Position numbers and translations under genes: made by a program | Notes under the pieces: model-generated | Told to the model about the DNA's origin: nothing | Seen by the model: the letters and a program-made list of their open reading frames with translations, nothing else | Databases searched by the model: none | Shown here: one piece after another, positions 58,363 through 64,000 of the stretch | Position numbering within the stretch: position 1 is the first letter of the stretch | Layout: each line of letters begins with the position of its first letter | Origin: Bowmanella yangjiangensis | GTDB taxonomy: Bacteria; Pseudomonadota; Gammaproteobacteria; Enterobacterales; Alteromonadaceae | Direction: 5' to 3' | Length of the DNA stretch: 64,000 nucleotides | Assembly: GCF_017255015.1 (NCBI RefSeq) | Contig: NZ_JAFKCS010000004.1 | Span: 124,001-188,000 of the forward strand

Positions 58363-59259
58363 ATGCAACGAGTGAATTTAATTCCAGGGCAATTGAGTTT
58401 TTCCCGAATGGTGCAAGGGTACTGGCGCCTGACAGATTGGAATATGCAAGCCCAGGATGTTGTCCGTTTTGTTGAACAGGGCCTGGAGTTAGGCATCACC
58501 ACTACAGATCATGCCGATGTTTATGGTGCTTTCAGCGAAGAAGGGATGTTTGGTCAGGCGCTGAAATTGGCGCCAGGGCTTAGGGACAAGATAGAAATAG
58601 TCTCTAAGTGCGGCATTTTGTTTCCTTGTGAGAGACTGCCGGATGTGAATGTGGTGCATTACAACAATGAAACCGACTACATAGTATCCGCGGCTGAGCG
58701 TTCTTTGCGGGAGCTACATACAGACTATCTGGATGTCTTGCTGATTCATCGCCCTGATCCTTTAATGGATGCCGATGCCGTCGCTGAAGCCTTTAGCCGT
58801 TTGCAGCAGGCGGGCAAGGTAAAGCATTTTGGCGTATCTAATTTTTCTGCTGCCAAGTTTGCCTTACTGCAGTCTCGTCTGGATTTTCCGCTGGTAACCA
58901 ATCAATTAGAAATCAGTGCCGTACATAGTGATTATTTGTTCGACGGTAATCTGGATTATTTGCAACAGCATCGGGTTGTACCTATGGCTTGGTCATGCCT
59001 GGGTGGTGGCGGGGTATTCCATGATTTTCAGTACAAAGCCCTGCGAGATTGTGCGGCAAGCATCGGTGAACAGCATAATGCCAGTTTGGATCAGGTGCTG
59101 ATGGCGTTTGTGCTGGCATTGCCCTGTCAGGCTCTGCCGATAATAGGTAGTGGTAATATTGAGCGCGTGCGTCAACAAGCGGCCGCTGTGGATATTCAGT
59201 TGACCCGCCAACAATGGTTTAGTCTGCTGGAGGCGGCGCGGGGCTATACCGTGCCTTAA
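58363..59259 (+). CDS. Aldo/keto reductase, YdhF-like
   Basis: 298 residues from the ATG at 58363 (AGAGG upstream). Close in motif and length to E. coli YdhF: FSRMVQGYWRLTDWNMQAQD, TTTDHADVYGAF (catalytic Asp/Tyr), IVSKCGI, LLIHRPDPLMDADAVAEAF, HFGVSNFSAAKFALLQSRL and LPIIGSGNIERVRQQ. NADPH-dependent carbonyl reductase of unknown natural substrate. Stands alone, divergent from the dehydratase gene. Confidence 0.93.
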   Translation: MQRVNLIPGQLSFSRMVQGYWRLTDWNMQAQDVVRFVEQGLELGITTTDHADVYGAFSEEGMFGQALKLAPGLRDKIEIVSKCGILFPCERLPDVNVVHYNNETDYIVSAAERSLRELHTDYLDVLLIHRPDPLMDADAVAEAFSRLQQAGKVKHFGVSNFSAAKFALLQSRLDFPLVTNQLEISAVHSDYLFDGNLDYLQQHRVVPMAWSCLGGGGVFHDFQYKALRDCAASIGEQHNASLDQVLMAFVLALPCQALPIIGSGNIERVRQQAAAVDIQLTRQQWFSLLEAARGYTVP

Positions 59260-59362
59260 TTGCCGGTCTTCACTGTGAAAAATAACCGCCAGCAGCTTCA
59301 CACTTCTGTCATCTAAGCGGCTTACACTGCGGCCCTTCATGCGTTGCTAGCGAACAGGGGTT

Positions 59363-62251
59363 ATGCAGTTTAAGCCTTTGGACAGGGGAAATGGGTTGCC
59401 CGTTGCCTTGTTTTTTATCCTGTGTTTTGTGTTTGGCCTGTTTAGTCTGTATCTGGAAGATCAGGAACAGCGGCGACTGGCGGCCAAGGCCGCTATAGTG
59501 GCCCAGCAGGTCGCCAATACCATTGAAGTGTTTTCGGCCGACCGGCAGCGCGCACTGAATGACCTGATGATTACCTGGCCTGAATATCACCCTAATCCTA
59601 CCGACTGGTTTAATGCTCACGCAGTCACTATGCAGCATGTTTTGCCCGGCTTTGATGACATTGTTTGGGCTGATGAGAATCAGCAAATTCAGTGGAATAT
59701 AAAAAGCGCGGATCGCGATGCTTTGTTGCACCGACAGTTAATGGACTTTGGTTTGGCCCTGCAAAATAGCGAACAACTCGGCTTTGCCAATGCGCTGATC
59801 CAAAATCCCCGTGGCCACTACCTGGCTATAGTGGGAAGGGCAATCAACCCCTACGACGAAAGCTACGGTTTTGTGGCAGCCAGCTTCGATTTGCAAATGA
59901 CCTTATCAGCCATGGTGGGAGAATTGATTGGCTCGGATTTCAGCCTGACCTTGTCTGACGGTAAACATCAGCTTATGGCCAATGGCACACTAAATAGTCA
60001 TGAGCCTGTTGTTGAGCAAACCATCGAATTTGCTGGCCGCGAATGGCTGCTTAAGCTGCAGGGCAATCGCGGTGGCTTTGAAATAGGCAGAATTGTCATG
60101 GCTATCGGTGTGTTGATGTCACTTATCATCAGCATTTTTCTGCGCCGACAGTTACGCAGTGCGTTTAAGCTAACGCAATCTCAGCAACGCTATAAAGCCG
60201 CCAGCGAGTCTTCCTTAGATGCCATTTTGGTTTTGCAGGCGCTAACCCGCCAGCATCTTGTGGTTGATTTCAAGCTCGCGGAGTCAAACCGAGTGGCGCA
60301 GAAAATGTTTGCCACTGGTGCAGAACATTTAAAATCTAAACTGCTGTCGGAGCAGCTGGCAGAGCTGAATCATCCCGCTTTACTCCCCATCTGTATTGAA
60401 GTTTGCCGAAGTGGTCAGGCCTACGAACAATATTTGGAAACCAACAGCGACCTGATAAGTGCGCAGTGGATTAAAATTCAAGTGGTAAAAGCCGGGAGTG
60501 GCATTGCAATTACGGTGCGAGATATTACCGCGAGGCGGCTTAGTCAGCAGGCACTTAAGGAAAGCGAAGAAAAGTTTCGCCGTCTGGTGGATGGCCTCAA
60601 CGGTCACTTTGTTTATTCTCATGACTTGGGTGGGCGTATCAGCTATGTCAGCAGCAGTGTGCAGGACATATTGGGGTACAGCCCTGAACACTTTAAGCTT
60701 AATTATCGCCATTGCGTCAAGCGCCAGCCGGAAAATGCTGCACAAATACGCCAGCAATTGTTGGCGGGTGAGCGCCCAGAGCCTTATGTGGTGGAGTATT
60801 TCACTAAGGCTGGGGAAATCCGGCAAATCGAATACCGCGACTCTCCGGTATTTGATGAGCAGCATAAACTTATTGCCGTAGAGGGAATTGGCCGTGATGT
60901 CACGGCTGATTTGGCTTTGCAGCAGCAGGTCTACTATCAGGCCAATCATGACCAACTCACGGGTTTGTATAACCGCTATGCCTTTGACCGTATGCTCAAG
61001 GAGCGATTGAGTGTAATAAGAACTCAGGGTTCGGTTTCAACCTTGTGCTATATCGACATGGATCAGTTTAAGCTGGTTAATGACTCCTGTGGGCACCAGG
61101 CGGGGGATGAATTGTTGAGGCAGGTGGCGAATCTGCTGGGCACCTCACTTAAGTCGGGCGATATTTTGGCCAGGGTAGGGGGCGATGAATTTTGTCTTGT
61201 CTACGCAGATTTGCAAGTTAGCCAGGTGCTGGAAAAGCTGGCGGTGATGTTGGATGCCATTCGCAGTTTTCGCTTTGTCTGGGAAGATAAAGTTTTTCAT
61301 ATAGGTGCCAGTATTGGCGTGGCGGAGATTAATGCCAAAACGCTCAATAGTGCAGAACTGATTAAGGCGGCTGACCATGCCTGCTATAGCGCCAAGAATC
61401 TTGGCCGCAACCGGTACCATGTGTTTGACGAAAGCGATCAGCAACTGAACTATCAGCAAAGCGAACTCGAGTGGGTGAATGAGATCCAAAAGGCCCTTCT
61501 TGAAGATCGCTTCGAGCTCTTTTATCAGAATATTGAACCGCTAAATCAACCTGCTAAGGGCCGTCATTACGAGATCCTGCTGCGTATGCTCAGCCCTAAA
61601 GGTGAATATCTGAATCCGGGGATTTTTATCCCTGTTGCTGAGCGATATGGCTTGATGAATAAGCTGGATGAGTGGGTGTTTACACGCACCATCAGTGCGT
61701 TGGAAGCGCATCCCGAGCATTTGGAAGCGCTGGACAAATGCGCCATTAACTTATCCGGGATGACACTGGGTAATGAGGAATTTCTGGATAAAATTATCCG
61801 CCGTTTACGCCATTCCACTGTGCCACCTGAGAAGATTTGTTTTGAAATTACTGAAACGGCAGCGGTAACCAACCTGGCTGCAGCAGGGCGCTTTATTGAT
61901 GCATTGCGTGAACTGGGCTGTCGTTTTGCACTGGATGACTTTGGTGCAGGCATGAGCTCTTTTACCTACCTGAAGAACATGGCGGTCGACTATGTGAAGA
62001 TTGACGGTTCCTTTGTGCGTAATATGTGCCGGGACCGCAGTGACTACGCTACGGTTAAAGCCATTCATGAAATTGCCAGCAGTATGGGTAAACTCACTGT
62101 TGCCGAATTCGTGTCAGATCAGGAAACCCGTATCGCACTAACCAAATTGGGCATCAGCTTTGCACAGGGCTTTGCGTTAGGTAAGCCGGCACCGCTGCAA
62201 AATTTGCTGAACGAGCAGAAAGTCATCATACGACACCTGACAGCTGTTTGA
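59363..62251 (+). CDS. Membrane sensor with PAS, GGDEF and EAL domains (c-di-GMP turnover)
   Basis: 962 residues. TM at about 12-31, a periplasmic sensor of about 210 residues, TM at about 242-260, two PAS-like regions (second near EEKFRRLVDGLNGHFVYSHD), then GGDEF with an intact VGGDEF at 606-610 and EAL. The EAL core reads EIL (737-739), keeping the catalytic Glu; DDFGAG is at 858-863 and KIDGSFV follows, so phosphodiesterase activity is plausible. The allosteric I-site position upstream of GGDEF reads KSGD rather than RxxD. Bifunctional synthesis and breakdown is possible. Followed by the PH-domain gene and a second GGDEF-EAL gene. Confidence 0.92.
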   Translation: MQFKPLDRGNGLPVALFFILCFVFGLFSLYLEDQEQRRLAAKAAIVAQQVANTIEVFSADRQRALNDLMITWPEYHPNPTDWFNAHAVTMQHVLPGFDDIVWADENQQIQWNIKSADRDALLHRQLMDFGLALQNSEQLGFANALIQNPRGHYLAIVGRAINPYDESYGFVAASFDLQMTLSAMVGELIGSDFSLTLSDGKHQLMANGTLNSHEPVVEQTIEFAGREWLLKLQGNRGGFEIGRIVMAIGVLMSLIISIFLRRQLRSAFKLTQSQQRYKAASESSLDAILVLQALTRQHLVVDFKLAESNRVAQKMFATGAEHLKSKLLSEQLAELNHPALLPICIEVCRSGQAYEQYLETNSDLISAQWIKIQVVKAGSGIAITVRDITARRLSQQALKESEEKFRRLVDGLNGHFVYSHDLGGRISYVSSSVQDILGYSPEHFKLNYRHCVKRQPENAAQIRQQLLAGERPEPYVVEYFTKAGEIRQIEYRDSPVFDEQHKLIAVEGIGRDVTADLALQQQVYYQANHDQLTGLYNRYAFDRMLKERLSVIRTQGSVSTLCYIDMDQFKLVNDSCGHQAGDELLRQVANLLGTSLKSGDILARVGGDEFCLVYADLQVSQVLEKLAVMLDAIRSFRFVWEDKVFHIGASIGVAEINAKTLNSAELIKAADHACYSAKNLGRNRYHVFDESDQQLNYQQSELEWVNEIQKALLEDRFELFYQNIEPLNQPAKGRHYEILLRMLSPKGEYLNPGIFIPVAERYGLMNKLDEWVFTRTISALEAHPEHLEALDKCAINLSGMTLGNEEFLDKIIRRLRHSTVPPEKICFEITETAAVTNLAAAGRFIDALRELGCRFALDDFGAGMSSFTYLKNMAVDYVKIDGSFVRNMCRDRSDYATVKAIHEIASSMGKLTVAEFVSDQETRIALTKLGISFAQGFALGKPAPLQNLLNEQKVIIRHLTAV

Positions 62252-62312
62252 TTGTGGCGCTCGTACGTCATCTCTGTTATTAGTAGGGGCTGTTGAATTA
62301 AAGGAGTGCCCC

Positions 62313-62687
62313 ATGGGATTTCTTGATGCTTTGCTAGGTAATGCCTCTGAGGTCGATAAAAGCGAGGTTGCCGAAGAACTTGCGCCTATTTTGGCCGACA
62401 ATGAACATATTGACCGTGTATATAAGCTAATTCGTGATATGTACGTGTTCACTAACAAGCGTTTGTTGTTGATTGACAAGCAAGGGGTAACAGGGCGAAA
62501 AGTCGAGTACCACTCCATCCCTTATCGTGCCATTACACAATTCAAAGTGGAAACGGCCGGGCATTTTGACATGGATGCCGAACTGCGTATTTGGATATCA
62601 GGTAGTGCAGAGCCCATCAAAAAGGAACTGAAAAAGAACACAGCGGTGGGGATTCAGCGCAGTTTGGCCAACTGGATGTTTGGCTGA
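62313..62687 (+). CDS. Small bacterial PH-domain protein
   Basis: 124 residues, no signal or TM. MYVFTNKRLLLIDKQGVTGRK and YHSIPYRAITQFKVETAGHF match bacterial PH domains (bPH type, like YvbH/DUF1696-like proteins). AAGGAG lies ahead of the ATG. Located between two GGDEF-EAL genes, 61 bases after the first and 18 before the second, so possibly one transcript. Function unknown. Confidence 0.85.
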   Translation: MGFLDALLGNASEVDKSEVAEELAPILADNEHIDRVYKLIRDMYVFTNKRLLLIDKQGVTGRKVEYHSIPYRAITQFKVETAGHFDMDAELRIWISGSAEPIKKELKKNTAVGIQRSLANWMFG

Positions 62688-62705
62688 TTATAGCTGCTCT
62701 CTGAT

Positions 62706-64000
62706 ATGAAACGAACTTCTCGCATAGCAGCACTGATCGCTGCTGTTTATATGGTACTTGGTGCCGCCTGGATTCTGTTTTCAGATAAGGCGCTGCAAAG
62801 TACCATCACTGATCTTGCTCTGATGACCCAGTTACAGACCTATAAGGGCTGGTTTTACGTAGCGGTCAATGCTTTGTTACTTTATTGGCTGATTCGTGAA
62901 GCCTTAAAACGCTTCGAGCGGCAAGACCAGCGCGATCCGTTGACCAATTTGTACCGCCATCACCAGTTTATTACCTACCTCAAGGAATTGATGCATGTAG
63001 CGGCCAGTCGCAATGAAAAAGTACTGCTGTTACATCTGGATATTGATAATTTTAAGTCGCTCAATCAAGAGTTGGGGTACCGTGGCGCAGACAGCTTTTT
63101 GCGTGCACTGGCAGATAAATTTCGGACTTTTTATCAGGCCGATACCTTATTAGCCCGATTAGGGACGGACCAGTTTGTGGTGGCCCGCACTATTGGGACG
63201 CAGCAGGGCAGCTGGGAGCAACAAGCGTTGGCCCTAAATCGATGCTTTTCTCAGACTGCAGCAGCGCACAATCTGAAAGTGAGCTGCTGTATTGGCGTGG
63301 CGTTGGGGCCGGATGATGGCGACAATGCCAGAGCCTTACTACTGGCGTCGTCAGCCTCGCTGGCCAGTGCCAGGGAAGAGGGCCCTGACAGTATCAGATT
63401 GTTTAACCGAGCCTTATCTGAAGCCGAGGAGAAACGTCAGATATTGGTTGCAGATCTGCGTCAGGCCATTGAAGAGAGAACCTTGTCGTTGGTTTATCAA
63501 CCTCAGTTTAATGCAGTGTCAGGGCAGATAACAGGTTGTGAGGTACTTCTCCGTTGGTGCCACCCTATGCTTGGATGGGTGCCCCCTGAGCAGTTTGTCG
63601 GTCTGGCTGAGCAGCACAATCTGATATCGGCATTATCGGCATTGGTGGTAAGTCAAACTGCTGCTGAGCTGGATTCAAAGGGGCTGCTCGGTAACCAGTT
63701 GCCCAGAGTATCTGTGAATATATCAGCGCTGGAATTTAATAATCCGGCGTTGATGGATACCTTGCAGCAAGAGCTTAATGGCGTACCGCAGTTATTGCCG
63801 TTTTTGCAATTGGAAATTACCGAAACCGCAGCCCTAACGGATCTTAATGCCAGTGTTCTGCAACTATCCCGTCTTAAGCAAAAAGGCCTGCGCTTTGCCA
63901 TTGATGACTTTGGTACCGGCTACACCTCGTTAATGATGTTGAAAGAATTACCTATTGATGAGGTGAAGATTGACCGTGCCTTTATTCGCGATCTACTCAA
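62706..64000 (+). CDS. GGDEF-EAL protein with degenerate GGDEF, truncated by the window end
   Basis: Open frame from ATG 62706 to the end of the window (at least 431 residues, no stop reached). Two TM helices at about 7-25 and 48-63 with a short periplasmic loop. The GGDEF-like domain begins at DPLTNLYRHHQF but the signature is RLGTDQF (GTDQF at 153-157), so cyclase activity is unlikely. The EAL domain keeps its catalytic Glu (CEVLLRW, 279-281), LEITETAAL, AIDDFGTGYTSL and VKIDRAFI, as in active c-di-GMP phosphodiesterases. Probably a dedicated phosphodiesterase downstream of the larger GGDEF-EAL and PH-domain genes. Confidence 0.88.
   Translation, partial: MKRTSRIAALIAAVYMVLGAAWILFSDKALQSTITDLALMTQLQTYKGWFYVAVNALLLYWLIREALKRFERQDQRDPLTNLYRHHQFITYLKELMHVAASRNEKVLLLHLDIDNFKSLNQELGYRGADSFLRALADKFRTFYQADTLLARLGTDQFVVARTIGTQQGSWEQQALALNRCFSQTAAAHNLKVSCCIGVALGPDDGDNARALLLASSASLASAREEGPDSIRLFNRALSEAEEKRQILVADLRQAIEERTLSLVYQPQFNAVSGQITGCEVLLRWCHPMLGWVPPEQFVGLAEQHNLISALSALVVSQTAAELDSKGLLGNQLPRVSVNISALEFNNPALMDTLQQELNGVPQLLPFLQLEITETAALTDLNASVLQLSRLKQKGLRFAIDDFGTGYTSLMMLKELPIDEVKIDRAFIRDLL

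Overview
The window looks like a contiguous piece of chromosome from a marine-type gammaproteobacterium of the order Alteromonadales, probably an Alteromonadaceae relative. This is inferred from gene content and order, not from a search. The signs are a complete Na+-translocating NADH:quinone reductase operon (nqrA-F) followed by apbE and nqrM, the FabV enoyl reductase, the lptD-surA-pdxA-rsmA-apaG-apaH block, divergent argR/mdh and ispB/rplU-rpmA-cgtA pairs, two large TonB-dependent receptors, and several c-di-GMP signalling proteins. I found no insertion sequence, prophage, CRISPR array, tRNA or rRNA gene.

Layout. 0.27-7.6 kb: a DyP-type peroxidase; a leftward udk-nupC-dioxygenase-phosphatase cluster (nucleoside uptake and salvage plus a PafA-like phosphatase); then a translationally coupled pair of unrecognised membrane genes, a PhnD-like periplasmic binding protein and a two-TM protein with a possible winged-helix cytoplasmic domain. 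7.9-12.4 kb: an Oar-like TonB-dependent receptor and a secreted endonuclease/exonuclease/phosphatase-fold enzyme. 12.5-20.1 kb: argR/mdh, a Tat-exported amidohydrolase, ispB, rplU-rpmA-cgtA-folA and a tandem dispersed repeat. 20.1-29 kb: a chemoreceptor, then the lptD to apaH operon. 29-37.3 kb: djlA, a cyclophilin, rlmG, an AlkB-like protein, bolA, a three-gene TRAP transporter and fabV.

37.3-44.9 kb is the Na+-NQR locus. The complex (nqrA-F), the flavin transferase that loads FMN on NqrB and NqrC (apbE) and the iron maturation factor (nqrM) lie in one direction, with an unusually long, hairpin-rich leader ahead of nqrA. 45-50.2 kb: an S9 peptidase, an SOS-controlled dinB, a leucyl aminopeptidase and a DUF1653 protein. 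50.2-55.4 kb: a second TonB-dependent receptor divergent from a LytS/LytTR-type two-component pair. 55.4-64 kb: an exported YtcJ-like amidohydrolase, a threonine/serine dehydratase-like enzyme, a YdhF-like aldo/keto reductase, and two GGDEF-EAL proteins flanking a small PH-domain protein; the second GGDEF-EAL gene runs off the window end.

Most genes are ordinary core genes. The best candidates for something undescribed are the coupled binding-protein/membrane-regulator pair at 5.8-7.6 kb, the nqr leader with mutually exclusive hairpins (37.66-37.72 kb), a possible multi-stem leader upstream of bolA (32.31-32.40 kb), and the dispersed repeat found near 14.5 and 19.9 kb.
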